Shown here: positions 1-8,881 of the stretch, piece after piece
How the letters are laid out: the number at the start of each line of letters is the position of its first letter
How positions within the stretch are numbered: the first letter of the stretch is position 1
Assembly: GCA_029939715.1 (NCBI GenBank)
Contig: JAOZSJ010000023.1
Coordinates: 1 to 41,128 of the forward strand
From: 4572-123 sp002084545
GTDB lineage: Bacteria > Desulfobacterota > Desulfobacteria > Desulfobacterales > 4572-123
Length of the DNA stretch: 41,128 bases
Direction: 5' to 3'
Notes under the pieces: model-generated
Told to the model about the DNA's origin: nothing
The model's database searches: none
The model's input: the letters and a program-made list of their open reading frames with translations, nothing else
Translations under genes and position numbers: made by a program

Positions 1-203
1 AATTAGCGGTTAGTTCCTATATTTTAGGCGTTTACCAGTAATGCGATTTTCACCCATTGGGTGAAATGACGACCTTTAACAATATATTGAAATTATTGCA
101 CTAATTGCTAAAAGCCAACTGCTAACCGCTCAATTTAGGTGGAAGCACCTGCCTTTGCCTGGTATAAGAGCTTTCGGCCAGATAATTTGATTTGTCACAA
201 AGG
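1..203. repeat. Leader region with inverted repeats, no gene
   Basis: No coding sequence is visible. A 9-bp arm AGCGGTTAG (5-13) has its inverted copy CTAACCGCT at 122-130. Inside lies a compact hairpin TTTCACCC-ATT-GGGTGAAA (48-66). The words AATTAGC (1-7) and ATGCGATTTTCA (41-52) recur in the same order on the two sides of the assembly gap at 19570-19669, so this looks like a copy of a short interspersed intergenic repeat. No transposase is nearby. Whether a promoter for the downstream kinase lies here is not clear. Confidence 0.4.
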
Positions 204-2570
204 ATGTCAAAAATTAAAATCATGCATGATTCTGAATCCAAATCCACGTGGGAATCTCAAAAAGCCGCTGCCGGCACTAATCTGAAATTCAGGATGCGTC
301 ATAAAACGCTGCTTGTGTCCCTTTCCGGCGCCATGTTCCTTGCTTTGGCCCTCCTGATTATCATCCAGTTTCCAGTATTGTCAGATTTCCGGTACATTGA
401 TTATCTCGTCGTGCATTCACACTACATAACCGCGGGGCTTGGCGCGTTTGCCGGCTTATTGCTGCTCACGATATTGCTCGTTGTCCTTTATTCTTTTATC
501 GAACCTGTTGAAAAACTGCTCAATTTTATTCTGGTTCGCAGTCGGGGAGAAGCATCCGAACTTAATATAAAAATTCCGACAAACTGGAAACCATGGTTCA
601 ATATTGTCTCGTGGGTTTTTGAAAAAACAGATAAAATGAGCGTGGAGCTTAGTGCCAACAGACAAAATTATGAAGAAAAAGCCAATTTACTCAAACGTTT
701 TTCATGGGTTTTTGAAAGAAACGAAGAGTTGACGCGGGAAGTTCAGGAAAAAAATAAACAGCTGCAGGAGGAAGTGGCAAAACACGAAAGAACCGCGATA
801 GAATTAAAAAAGCACAGGGATCATCTGGACGATATGGTAAAAGAGCGGACGGATGAGCTCTCACGGGCCAACCGCAAGCTTGAGCAGGCCATCGACAAGG
901 CTAATGAGATGGCCAGGCAGGCGGACAAGGCTAACATGGCAAAAAGTGAATTTCTTGCTAATATGAGCCATGAAATCCGTACGCCTCTGAATGCGGTTAT
1001 CGGGTTTTCCGACATTATGGCGGATACAAAGCTTGATGAAAATCAGCGTGATCTTTTAAGCACCATCCTGAAAAGCGGTAACGCCCTGCTTTCTCTTGTC
1101 AATGCTATTCTTGATTTTTCCAAAATAGAAGCCGGAGAATTATACTTCGAAAATATCGATTTTGATCAGGAACTTATCGCCTATGATGTCTGTGAGCTCA
1201 CCCTGCTTAAACTCAAGGATAAGCCCATTGATGTCCCATGTCATATCGGGGACAACGTACCTTCCTATGTAAATGGTGACCCGGTAAGATTCAAGCAGGT
1301 ACTGACCAATTTGATGGATAATGCCGCTAAATTTACAAAAACCGGTACCATAGAGATGATTATCGATGTTGAAGATGAAACTTCGACCCGGATAAAAATA
1401 CACTCGATTGTCCGGGATACGGGGATCGGTATTCCGGAGGACAAGCTGGCGGTTATTTTTTCGCCTTTCCAGCAGGTCGACGGATCAACAACCCGAAATT
1501 ACGGGGGAACCGGTCTGGGCCTGTCAATCTGCAAGCAGATCGCCAATCTCATGCTGGGCGATGTCTGGGTCGAAAGTGTGAAGGGAAAGGGGAGCACTTT
1601 CCATTTTACGGCCTGGTTCAATAAAACCGTGCAGCCGGAGGTCAAGCCCAAAATACCGGTATCTCTCGCCGGCAAGAGAATCCTGGTTGTTAACGGAAAC
1701 AAAATCAGCCTTGAAATATTGCTTAAGAATTTGTATTCGGCCGATATCAAGGCCATTGGTTTGAACAGCGGTGAAGAGGTGTTGCCTCTCCTGCAAAAAG
1801 AAACCGCCGGGGGCCGCCGGTTTGATATCTGTATTATCGATATCCAGTTGCCCGGAATATCAGGGTACGAAGTGGCCCGGCAGATCAGGACCCAGGCAAA
1901 ACAAGACACGGTTCTGCTTGCAATGAGTCTGCCCACGGAACGAAATGCCCGCAAATGCGAAGAAGCCGGATTCGACGGTTTTTTAAAAAAACCGGTTAGA
2001 AGGGAAAAACTGCTCACAATTCTGGAACAACTGATAAGCAAAAAACCGAAAACTAAAAAAAAGAAAATTACCACGCAATATACAGTGAGAGAGGAGATCA
2101 AGGGCAACGTTCGTATTCTCGTCGCGGAGGACAATCCGGTCAATCAAAAACTTGTTAAAATGATGCTAAACAAGGCTGGATATCAAGTTACGGTAGCCGA
2201 CAACGGCAGGATTGCAGCTGAAACCTACACGGCATCCCCGGACGACTTTGACCTGATTTTCATGGATATACAGATGCCGGAGATGGATGGATTTGAATCC
2301 ACCCGGGCAATCCGTGACTGGGAGCAAAAACGTAAAATAAAAAAAACCGGTACAGCGGCGGAGGCCCCCGGGGAGCAGATTCCCATCGTAGCCATGACCG
2401 CCCATGCCCTGAAAGGCTACCGTGAAAAATGTCTCAAGGCGGGAATGGATGATTATATTACAAAACCGATAAACAGAAAACTGGCATTTGAAATTATCGA
2501 AAATCTGGTTTTAAAAAAGGGCCGCGACTTTCAGGTATTGGCTCCCACCGGCACTCAGGAATCAAATTGA
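204..2570 (+). CDS. Membrane hybrid sensor histidine kinase with two receiver domains
   Basis: A signal-transducing kinase anchored in the inner membrane. Two hydrophobic segments near residues 35-55 and 75-105 are followed by a long coiled coil (about 150-245). A HisKA domain has the phospho-accepting His in SHEIRTP (about residue 256), and a HATPase domain has the DTGIGIP and GGTGLGL boxes. Two receiver domains follow. The first begins RILVVNGNK and lacks the usual acidic pair, though the phospho-acceptor Asp in IIDIQLPG remains. The second is canonical (VAEDNPVNQ, FMDIQMPEMDG, MTAHAL, KPI). ATG 204 was chosen; TTG 192 and ATG 222 are in-frame alternatives and none has a strong ribosome binding site. 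The input signal is unknown, as there is no obvious periplasmic sensor domain between the two close membrane segments. Confidence 0.9.
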   Translation: MSKIKIMHDSESKSTWESQKAAAGTNLKFRMRHKTLLVSLSGAMFLALALLIIIQFPVLSDFRYIDYLVVHSHYITAGLGAFAGLLLLTILLVVLYSFIEPVEKLLNFILVRSRGEASELNIKIPTNWKPWFNIVSWVFEKTDKMSVELSANRQNYEEKANLLKRFSWVFERNEELTREVQEKNKQLQEEVAKHERTAIELKKHRDHLDDMVKERTDELSRANRKLEQAIDKANEMARQADKANMAKSEFLANMSHEIRTPLNAVIGFSDIMADTKLDENQRDLLSTILKSGNALLSLVNAILDFSKIEAGELYFENIDFDQELIAYDVCELTLLKLKDKPIDVPCHIGDNVPSYVNGDPVRFKQVLTNLMDNAAKFTKTGTIEMIIDVEDETSTRIKIHSIVRDTGIGIPEDKLAVIFSPFQQVDGSTTRNYGGTGLGLSICKQIANLMLGDVWVESVKGKGSTFHFTAWFNKTVQPEVKPKIPVSLAGKRILVVNGNKISLEILLKNLYSADIKAIGLNSGEEVLPLLQKETAGGRRFDICIIDIQLPGISGYEVARQIRTQAKQDTVLLAMSLPTERNARKCEEAGFDGFLKKPVRREKLLTILEQLISKKPKTKKKKITTQYTVREEIKGNVRILVAEDNPVNQKLVKMMLNKAGYQVTVADNGRIAAETYTASPDDFDLIFMDIQMPEMDGFESTRAIRDWEQKRKIKKTGTAAEAPGEQIPIVAMTAHALKGYREKCLKAGMDDYITKPINRKLAFEIIENLVLKKGRDFQVLAPTGTQESN

Positions 2571-2696
2571 ATAGTGAAAACCGCCGGGGAAACGGACGCA
2601 CCCTCAAATATCATTGACAGTTTTTAATTTTTATGCGCTAGTACATTTTTTCAAAAGCAGGTGCAGGTACCAAATCAGGAGGAAACACACTTTATC

Positions 2697-3050
2697 ATGA
2701 AAGTATCCGAAATAAAGGACATTTTAAAAGCGTCCGTTGCAACGGGCGAAAAAGACCTTGACCGGACGGTTGTTGCGGGCGGCGGCGCGGATTTGATGGA
2801 GGATATCCTTTCCGCGGTTGCAAAAGGATCGGTACTGTTAACAGGCTTGACGGAAGAAAAAGTCCTTCGTACAGCGGAAATTTCCGGCGTGGGAGCAATT
2901 GTTATCGTCAGGGGTAAAAAACCGGGCGAACGCTTTATTGAATTGGCAAAATCCTGTAAAATTCCTCTATTGCTGACCAACTATTCACTTTTTGTGGCCA
3001 GTGGACGACTTTACATGAGTGGTTTAAGAGGGCTTGACGGGTCATGGTAA
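2697..3050 (+). CDS. DRTGG-domain small protein
   Basis: A 117-residue soluble protein that matches the DRTGG-domain family, a fold found as a ligand-binding or regulatory module in phosphotransacetylase-type and CBS-associated proteins and often encoded beside hydrogenase or Rnf-like genes in sulfate reducers. Visible landmarks are an N-terminal segment MKVSEIKDILKA typical of the family, a Gly-rich VVAGGGADLMEDILS (about 23-37) and alternating strand/helix pattern after it. ATG 2697 is preferred over the upstream GTG 2661 because AGGAGG at 2678-2683 lies between them. It sits 52 nt ahead of the RnfB-GltD fusion and probably shares its transcript. No catalytic residues are apparent; its ligand is unknown. 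Confidence 0.7.
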   Translation: MKVSEIKDILKASVATGEKDLDRTVVAGGGADLMEDILSAVAKGSVLLTGLTEEKVLRTAEISGVGAIVIVRGKKPGERFIELAKSCKIPLLLTNYSLFVASGRLYMSGLRGLDGSW

Positions 3051-3102
3051 AAATAATCTGCAATCGTAAACGGTTACCAGAATAAGAAACAGGAGTCGGT
3101 TA

Positions 3103-5160
3103 ATGATACAGGCGCTTTTTATAATGGGGGGGTTAGGAGCAGTTATTGGTATTGTGCTGGCCGCGGCATCAAAAATTTTCTATGTCTATGTTGATCCCAA
3201 GATACTTTCAATAGAAGATGCCTTGCCGGGCGCCAACTGCGGCGGATGCGGATTGCCCGGATGCAGTGCCAATGCCGAAGCGATTGCCGCCGGAAAGGCC
3301 GCACCCGATTCATGCGTTGCCGCCGGCCCCGATGTGGCCGTCACAATCGCCGCTATTTTAGGCGTTTCGGTTGAAGCCAAAGAGCCCGACATAGCCAGGC
3401 CGGGATGTACTTACGGTGTTCAAGACGCGGATCTTAAATATATTTATGACGGGCTGAACGACTGTCGGGCCGCGGCTCTGCTGAACGGCGGCATGAAAGT
3501 CTGTTCAATCGGGTGCCTCGGCCTGGGAACCTGCGCAGTGGCCTGTCCGTTTGACGCCATCATCATGGGGCCCCAGGGACTGCCGATAGTCGATGAAGAA
3601 AAATGTACCGGCTGCGGTACCTGTGAGCGAGTCTGTCCAAAAAATATAATCAACCTTTCATCGGTCACCAGACGAATTCTGAAGGAATATACGCTGGAAG
3701 ACTGCACAACTCCCTGCCAGCGCGCCTGCCCGGCCGGAATCAACATCAAGGAGTATATACGTCAGATTACCCTGGGTGATTACGAAAAAAGTATTCAGGT
3801 AATCAAGGAACGCCTGCCCTTTCCGGGTGTCATCGGCCGGATCTGCCCCAGGCCGTGTGAAGACCAGTGCCGCAGGCAGTATGTTGATGAACCGGTCGCC
3901 ATAGATGCCTTAAAATGTTTTGTCGCGGATTATGAAAGAGAAAACAATACCCGGGTGCAGCCGTTTAAAGCTCCGGACACCGGCCGCCGTGTCGCCGTCA
4001 TCGGCGGCGGCATGGAAGGTTTGTCAACCGCCTTTTTTACGGCCCGCCTGGGACATGAGGTCACCGTTTTTGAAGCAACCGACAAGTTGGGCGGGCTTTT
4101 AAGAAATGCCATTGCCAGAGAACGTCTGCCAATGGAAGTTCTGGACTGGGACATCAAAGGCATTCTTGATATGGGGGTTGATGCAAAAACCCGAAAAGTC
4201 ATGGGCCGGGACATAACGGTGGACTCGCTGTTGACGGATGGTTTTGGAGCTGTTTTTACAGCATCCGGCGGTTGGGACAGCCGAACGATGCGTCAGACCG
4301 GACCCACGGCCGAACAGCCTCTGCCCGACATTACTTTATTACTGGATGTTTTAAATTCAGGCCGCGGCGAACAGCCGAAAATTGAATGTAAAAACAATGT
4401 TGTTATTGAAGGCGGAGGCCGACTGGCTTTTGATGCAGCCAGAATATGTCTGAACTCGGGCGCAAAAAACCTGACCATTGTCTTTAGAGAAACACGCGAT
4501 CAGATTCCAGTTGATGATAATGACATCAAGACCCTTGAAAAAGAGGGCGTCAAAACGATATTCAACGTTGGTATTAACCGTCTGATGGGTGAAGGAAACC
4601 ACCTGACGGAACTGGAATATATGGAAATTGATACGGATTCCAGACAGGTAATTCCGGCACAGACGCTGATTGTTGCCGCCGGACGCTTTCCGGAACTTGT
4701 TTTCACTAAGCGTAAAGAAGAGGAACCCACCGAACCTGATGCCGATCTGGCCGGGGCATTACGCTGGGAAGCGGTCGAGCCTTATAAAAAATTTCCGCAG
4801 ACAAATCAGACCGGTTTGTTTGCACAAGGCGATGCCATAACCGATTACAGTGCAGCGGTTAAAGCGATCGGGGCCGGCCGAAGGGGAGCGGCATCCATTC
4901 ATTCACTGATGTACGGCATTTCACTGTATCTGCCTGAAAATACGGTGAATCCGCAAGCAGTGATTCAAAACATCGACCATATTGAAAATGTAGCACCGCT
5001 GACGCGCCGGATCATGCCCCTTGCCAATGCCGTCGAACTGGCAGCCGGCAATGAACTGGAAAAAGGATTCAGTGAAGAAACGGCCAGGTGTGAGGCGGAT
5101 CGCTGCCTGCAATGCGGTCTTATCTGCTACAAACAGTCAAGCGCTGAAAAGATCGCTTAA
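3103..5160 (+). CDS. RnfB-like polyferredoxin fused to GltD-type FAD/NAD(P) oxidoreductase
   Basis: A probable membrane-associated ferredoxin:NAD(P)H oxidoreductase. The first 30 residues form a membrane helix as in RnfB. Next is the RnfB four-Cys Fe-S motif (NCGGCGLPGCSANAE, then a later Cys), then two ferredoxin motifs (CLGLGTCAVACP and CTGCGTCERVCP). From about residue 205 it turns into a GltD-like flavoprotein: a second Cys region (CQRACPAGINIKEYI, ICPRPCEDQCRR), an FAD Rossmann motif VAVIGGGMEGLS, and a second dinucleotide fold VVIEGGGRLAFDAAR. The C-terminus ends with a short Cys cluster (CEADRCLQCGLIC). The 685-residue length fits RnfB plus GltD small subunit. ATG 3103 has AGGAG about 8 nt upstream. 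A role in moving electrons between ferredoxin and NAD(P)H is inferred from the fusion, not proven. Confidence 0.85.
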   Translation: MIQALFIMGGLGAVIGIVLAAASKIFYVYVDPKILSIEDALPGANCGGCGLPGCSANAEAIAAGKAAPDSCVAAGPDVAVTIAAILGVSVEAKEPDIARPGCTYGVQDADLKYIYDGLNDCRAAALLNGGMKVCSIGCLGLGTCAVACPFDAIIMGPQGLPIVDEEKCTGCGTCERVCPKNIINLSSVTRRILKEYTLEDCTTPCQRACPAGINIKEYIRQITLGDYEKSIQVIKERLPFPGVIGRICPRPCEDQCRRQYVDEPVAIDALKCFVADYERENNTRVQPFKAPDTGRRVAVIGGGMEGLSTAFFTARLGHEVTVFEATDKLGGLLRNAIARERLPMEVLDWDIKGILDMGVDAKTRKVMGRDITVDSLLTDGFGAVFTASGGWDSRTMRQTGPTAEQPLPDITLLLDVLNSGRGEQPKIECKNNVVIEGGGRLAFDAARICLNSGAKNLTIVFRETRDQIPVDDNDIKTLEKEGVKTIFNVGINRLMGEGNHLTELEYMEIDTDSRQVIPAQTLIVAAGRFPELVFTKRKEEEPTEPDADLAGALRWEAVEPYKKFPQTNQTGLFAQGDAITDYSAAVKAIGAGRRGAASIHSLMYGISLYLPENTVNPQAVIQNIDHIENVAPLTRRIMPLANAVELAAGNELEKGFSEETARCEADRCLQCGLICYKQSSAEKIA

Positions 5161-5266
5161 ACGGTTTGCGGTTACAAATATAAAAGTAATGAGCCGTGAG
5201 TGAAGCTAAACCGTCAATTTATTTCTCACAACTAACTATTTCCATTTAAAGAATACAGGTGTTATT

Positions 5267-5695
5267 GTGGCAACAGAAGAAGGGATTGTAACTTACATTG
5301 AACCGGCGGACAACACTGCCTGGGTAAAAACCGTCAAAAGCGCCGCCTGCGAGGGATGTGCGTCCAGGCACTCATGTGAATCCGCGGGCAATGATATGAA
5401 GGTTAAAGCCATAAACCAGGCCAGTGCCGGTGTGGGAGACCGGATTGTTTTAAATTTTCAAACAGGAGCTTTATTAAGAGCTACTTTCTTACTGTATGTA
5501 TTTCCGATTATATGTATGATCGCCGGTGCCGTTGCCGGACAGAAAATAGCCCCTATACTGGGCTACAACTCATCTGTAATGTCGGTATTATCCGGCTTCC
5601 TGTTTTTTACTATTGCGGTACTGGTCATAAAAACAAGATCCGACAAAATGGCCCTTAAACAGGAGTATCAACCTAAAATAATACGGATACTGTAG
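5267..5695 (+). CDS. RseC/SoxR-reducing-system family membrane protein
   Basis: A 142-residue protein with the RseC-family layout: a cytosolic N-terminal domain with Cys residues (AACEGCASRHSCES, about 26-39), a small beta region ending in GDRIVLNF, and two membrane helices (about 70-90 and 105-122). RseC proteins go with Rnf/Rsx electron-transfer complexes, which agrees with the RnfB-like gene 106 nt upstream. The start is GTG 5267, with an AGGTG ribosome binding site just before it. The Cys cluster might bind an Fe-S centre or act in thiol chemistry; that is inference. Confidence 0.8.
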   Translation: MATEEGIVTYIEPADNTAWVKTVKSAACEGCASRHSCESAGNDMKVKAINQASAGVGDRIVLNFQTGALLRATFLLYVFPIICMIAGAVAGQKIAPILGYNSSVMSVLSGFLFFTIAVLVIKTRSDKMALKQEYQPKIIRIL

Positions 5696-5768
5696 GGAAT
5701 GGACAAATTCAGGTGTCCATTGTACCAGATCGACAACCGATAATTAAACAGGAATTCAAAATAAGGCA

Positions 5769-6266
5769 ATGACTCAAAAAATATATACCAACGGAAATAA
5801 TACAGTAACTGTAATCTGTCCCCAGTGTCATAAAAACAAGATATTGGATATATCCGAGCATAAAAAAAAAGAAAAAATAGCCGTACTGGAATGTCGGTGT
5901 GAATGCGGGCATTCTTACACGGTGATGCTGGAAAGAAGAAAATTCTACCGCAAGGGCACTAACCTTCCCGGAGCGTATACTTACAAAAAAACCAATCTGC
6001 CGGGCACCTATACCCTTGAAGGTAAAGATGACCGTGGCCTTATGACGGTGATAAACATCTCCCGCAGCGGCCTGAAACTCCGCGTAAATGTGACACGGGA
6101 TTTTCAGCCCGGAGACATCTTGAATGTGGAGTTCAACCTTGACGATCGAGACCGATCGCCGATAAAAAAATCCGTGATCGTAAGAAATATACAGGAAAAA
6201 CTTGTCGGTGTGGAATTTGCCGCTATCGAACATTTTGACAAGCTTGGTGCTTATCTGCTTAAGTAG
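5769..6266 (+). CDS. Zinc-ribbon plus PilZ-domain protein
   Basis: A probable cyclic-di-GMP responsive protein of 165 residues. The N-terminal third holds two Cys pairs (CPQC at about 17-20 and CRCEC at about 42-46) that could form a zinc ribbon. The PilZ domain follows, with the Arg-rich start ERRKFYRK and the NISRSGLKLRV strand, which correspond to the c-di-GMP contact motifs RxxxR and (D/N)xSxxG. Between them an 11-residue segment appears twice in tandem (GTNLPGAYTYK, then KTNLPGTYTLE; DNA about 5955-6020). ATG 5769 has only a weak AAGG upstream. The target is unknown. Confidence 0.75.
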   Translation: MTQKIYTNGNNTVTVICPQCHKNKILDISEHKKKEKIAVLECRCECGHSYTVMLERRKFYRKGTNLPGAYTYKKTNLPGTYTLEGKDDRGLMTVINISRSGLKLRVNVTRDFQPGDILNVEFNLDDRDRSPIKKSVIVRNIQEKLVGVEFAAIEHFDKLGAYLLK

Positions 6267-6407
6267 TGCCGTAATAAATTCCCGCCTGATAAAATCATCC
6301 GCTAAACGCAGCAGGCTGACCGTCCGTGGCCCCTCACCGACAAATTGACGACAAATAAAGACTGTGTGCTTATTTTTTTACCTTGGCGATCACCATAAGG
6401 AGTAAAA

Positions 6408-7700
6408 ATGGCCTTTTGTAAAATCTGCAATCGGGACCACAATGTCGGATTTATTGCCACTCGTTTGTCAGGTACCGACGGAGTCTCTCTGGAAACGACC
6501 AAATGGGAAACAATTTTTTCAAAAATGGGCTTTGCCTGCTACTATTTTGCAGGTGAATGCGACCGGTCTCCGGAGCATTCCCATGTCGCTCCAAAGGCCC
6601 ATTTCAAGGACCCGGAAATCAGGAAAATATACAAAAGCACCTTTGGTGTTCAGACCCGCAAGCGCACAGTTACCAACAAAATTCATGCGATCAAGGAAAA
6701 ACTGAAAAACCAGTTGTATGCATTTATTAAAAAATTCAACATCGATATGCTGGTTACCGAAAATTCTCTGACGATCCCCTTGAACATTCCGCTTGGAATG
6801 GCCCTGACGGAAGTTATCGCGGAAACCCGGATAAATACTATTGCACACCACCATGATTTTTTCTGGGAACGGCAGAATTTCATGACAAATTGTGTCTGGG
6901 AATATCTGAACATGGCATTTCCACCGCATCTTGCATCCATCGACCATGTCGTCATTAACAGCTCCGCGGACAACCAGCTCAGCCTCAGGACCGGGATATC
7001 GGCCACAAACATCCCCAATGTCATGGATTTTGACAATCCACCCGCGCCCGTGGATGATTATGCTGCGGATGTCCGCCAGGCCCTGGGTATTGAAGATGAC
7101 GAGCTTCTTATCCTGCAGCCGACCCGGATCGTAAAACGTAAAGGTATCGAGCATGCCATTGAATTTGTAAGCCGCCTTAAAATGAAGGCAAAGCTTATTA
7201 TATCCCACGCCTCGGGAGACGAAGGATATGGATATGAAAAACGGGTGCGCCAATACTCAAAAACAATGAATGTCAAAACGATCTTTGTATCTGATATCAT
7301 AAACGAGAAAAGGGCCACAACCCGGGACGGACGTAAAATTTATACACTCAATGATATTTATCCGCACGCCGATCTGGTGACATATCCTTCCAATTTTGAA
7401 GGATTCGGCAATGCCTTCCTTGAGGCTATCTATTTTAAAAAACCGATTCTGGTCAACACCTACTCCATCTATTCCATGGATATCAAGCCCAAGGGGTTTA
7501 AGGTCATCGAAATTGACGGGTATGTTACAAAAAAAGCTATAAACAATGCCAGGGCCATATTCGACGACCGAAAAACATACAATAAAATGGTGGAATATAA
7601 CTTTCAAAAAGCAAAAGAATATTACTCATATGCCATTCTTGAACGTAAACTCAGCAACCTGATATCCAATCGCATGGAATGCCGGGCCCGCAATCGCTAA
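6408..7700 (+). CDS. Family GT4-like glycosyltransferase
   Basis: A 430-residue cytosolic glycosyltransferase of the GT-B fold. The C-terminal half shows the GT4 hallmarks: a phosphate-contacting PTRIVKRKGIEHAIEF segment (about 238-253) and the donor-binding E-x7-E region in SNFEGFGNAFLEAIYFKKP (about 330-348). The N-terminal half reads HNVGFIATRLSGTDGVSLET, the usual Gly-rich acceptor-side loop. AAGGAG lies 6 nt before ATG 6408. It stands alone, 141 nt after the PilZ gene, with no polysaccharide cluster around it, so donor and acceptor cannot be given. A weak hairpin (CGGGCC 7683-7688 / GGCCCG 7702-7707) followed by six T overlaps its stop and may end the transcript. Confidence 0.85.
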   Translation: MAFCKICNRDHNVGFIATRLSGTDGVSLETTKWETIFSKMGFACYYFAGECDRSPEHSHVAPKAHFKDPEIRKIYKSTFGVQTRKRTVTNKIHAIKEKLKNQLYAFIKKFNIDMLVTENSLTIPLNIPLGMALTEVIAETRINTIAHHHDFFWERQNFMTNCVWEYLNMAFPPHLASIDHVVINSSADNQLSLRTGISATNIPNVMDFDNPPAPVDDYAADVRQALGIEDDELLILQPTRIVKRKGIEHAIEFVSRLKMKAKLIISHASGDEGYGYEKRVRQYSKTMNVKTIFVSDIINEKRATTRDGRKIYTLNDIYPHADLVTYPSNFEGFGNAFLEAIYFKKPILVNTYSIYSMDIKPKGFKVIEIDGYVTKKAINNARAIFDDRKTYNKMVEYNFQKAKEYYSYAILERKLSNLISNRMECRARNR

Positions 7701-8000
7701 AGGCCCGTTGCTGATTTTTTCCGTGAACAACTCTATCACACCCGACGACAAAAACCGCTCATTCCTTTTAAAACCACATTTTTTTCTACCCTTCTGAAAT
7801 TCACCTTCTTCACCCCTTGATCCTGAACAAAAATTCTCATTTCCAGACGGGCACCTCTTAACACTGTTTATAAATTATTAAAAACTAGCTTGACTAAATC
7901 AATAAAATGAATTAGTCAATACAACAAGATATGAATAACATTCAGTTCTTAACAACGACCGGAGCCCCTCTATACTCCGGTTAACTTTGTAGAGGGAACA
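7701..8000 (+). promoter_or_regulatory. Leader of the metF-hdr cluster with inverted repeat and SD-proximal fold
   Basis: The 300 nt hold no gene. An inverted repeat with 8-bp arms TTGACTAA (7890-7897) and TTAGTCAA (7912-7919) separated by 14 AT-rich bases is a candidate operator. The final 43 nt form the possible pseudoknot listed separately. The part from 7710 to 7880 shows only AT-rich sequence and short C/T runs; I see no clear -35/-10 pair. Confidence 0.4.
7958..7996 (+). promoter_or_regulatory. Possible H-type pseudoknot masking the metF1 ribosome binding site
   Basis: Stem 1 pairs ACCGGAG (7958-7964) with CTCCGGT (7975-7981). Its loop contains CCCTCTA (7966-7972), which is exactly complementary to TAGAGGG (7990-7996), the Shine-Dalgarno region 4 nt before ATG 8001. 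Both stems are 7 bp, with linkers of 1, 2 and 8 nt, a geometry that a classical H-type pseudoknot allows. Small ligand-sensing leaders that hide the ribosome binding site use this layout. No known riboswitch class was recognised, so this is a structural inference from base pairing only. Confidence 0.4.
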
Positions 8001-8876
8001 ATGAAACTGAAAGAAAAAATCAAAGACGGCAAATTTGCAATTCTGGCTGAGATAGAGCCTCCCAAGGGGTCCGACACAACAAACATGGTAACAAATGCAC
8101 TGCGGGTCAAGGGAGTGGTGGATGCATTCATTGTTCCTGAAATGAGCAATGCCGTGATGCGGATGAGTGCACTGGGAGGCGCCCTGATATTGCAGGGGCG
8201 CGGCATGGAGACGGTAATGCAGATTTGCTGCCGGGATCGTAACCGGCTGGCCCTGCAGGCTGATATCCTGGCGGCAAATGCCTGCGGCGTCACGAACATA
8301 ATGGCCGTTACCGGTGAAGACACAGGTTTCGGTGATCATCACCAGGCCCGGGATGTTTACGATATTAAGCAGATAGAACTTTTGCAGACTATTCAAAAGC
8401 TGCAGGCCGGGCGGGATATGGCCGGAATTGAACTTGAAGGATCGCCGCAGTTCATGGTGGGTTCGGTGGCAAATGCAGGAGCAACCGGCAAGGATCTCGA
8501 TCGTGAGATGGTGGAAATGGACGCCAAAATCATGGCCGGCTGCGAATTTTTCATTATTCCGCCCGTTTTCGACCTGGAGGCTGTAAAACCGTTTTTGGAC
8601 CGCGCCCAGGAGCGCCATACCCGGATAATTCCCACCGTGCTTTTGCTCAAATCCCTGGGAATGGCACGATATATTACGCGGAATATGGATAATGTTTATA
8701 TCCCGAATGAAATTATCAAACGTATCCAGAAAGCACCTGACAAGGCTCGCGCATGTGTTCAGCTGGCTGCGGAAATGGTAGCTTCGATAAAAAAAGCGGG
8801 GTTTCCCGGTGTAAATATTGTAACCATCGGCTGGGAAAAAAAGATTCCGGAAATCTTAGGCGGCATGGGAGTATAG
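8001..8876 (+). CDS. metF: Methylenetetrahydrofolate reductase family protein (MetF1)
   Basis: A 291-residue TIM-barrel flavoprotein of the MetF family, which interconverts 5,10-methylene-THF and 5-methyl-THF with an FAD or FMN cofactor. Visible family landmarks are the catalytic-Glu strand AILAEIEPPKGSD (about 13-25), CCRDRNRLALQADILAANACG (about 75-95; the RDRN motif is diagnostic) and NIMAVTGED (about 98-106). The C-terminal GWEKKIPEILGG matches the family end. It opens the cluster and is followed 5 nt later by hdrA1. It is clearly distinct in sequence from the second MetF at 16856, so it may serve a different partner or be regulatory. Start ATG 8001 has GAGGG 4 nt upstream. Confidence 0.88.
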   Translation: MKLKEKIKDGKFAILAEIEPPKGSDTTNMVTNALRVKGVVDAFIVPEMSNAVMRMSALGGALILQGRGMETVMQICCRDRNRLALQADILAANACGVTNIMAVTGEDTGFGDHHQARDVYDIKQIELLQTIQKLQAGRDMAGIELEGSPQFMVGSVANAGATGKDLDREMVEMDAKIMAGCEFFIIPPVFDLEAVKPFLDRAQERHTRIIPTVLLLKSLGMARYITRNMDNVYIPNEIIKRIQKAPDKARACVQLAAEMVASIKKAGFPGVNIVTIGWEKKIPEILGGMGV

Positions 8877-8881
8877 AAGCG

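Noticed and set aside
1..203. Mobile element suggested by the 9-bp inverted repeat
   Set aside because: No transposase or target duplication; only short interspersed repeat words.
1499..2143. Minus-strand 214-codon open frame
   Set aside because: It lies wholly inside the receiver and kinase coding region of the hybrid kinase on the other strand, with no ribosome binding site or family feature.
5709..6233. Minus-strand 174-codon open frame over the PilZ gene
   Set aside because: Antisense shadow: the plus strand carries clear zinc-ribbon and PilZ motifs, while the minus product has none.
7701..8000. tRNA or other RNA gene in the long leader
   Set aside because: No cloverleaf or known RNA pattern apart from the pseudoknot near the start codon.
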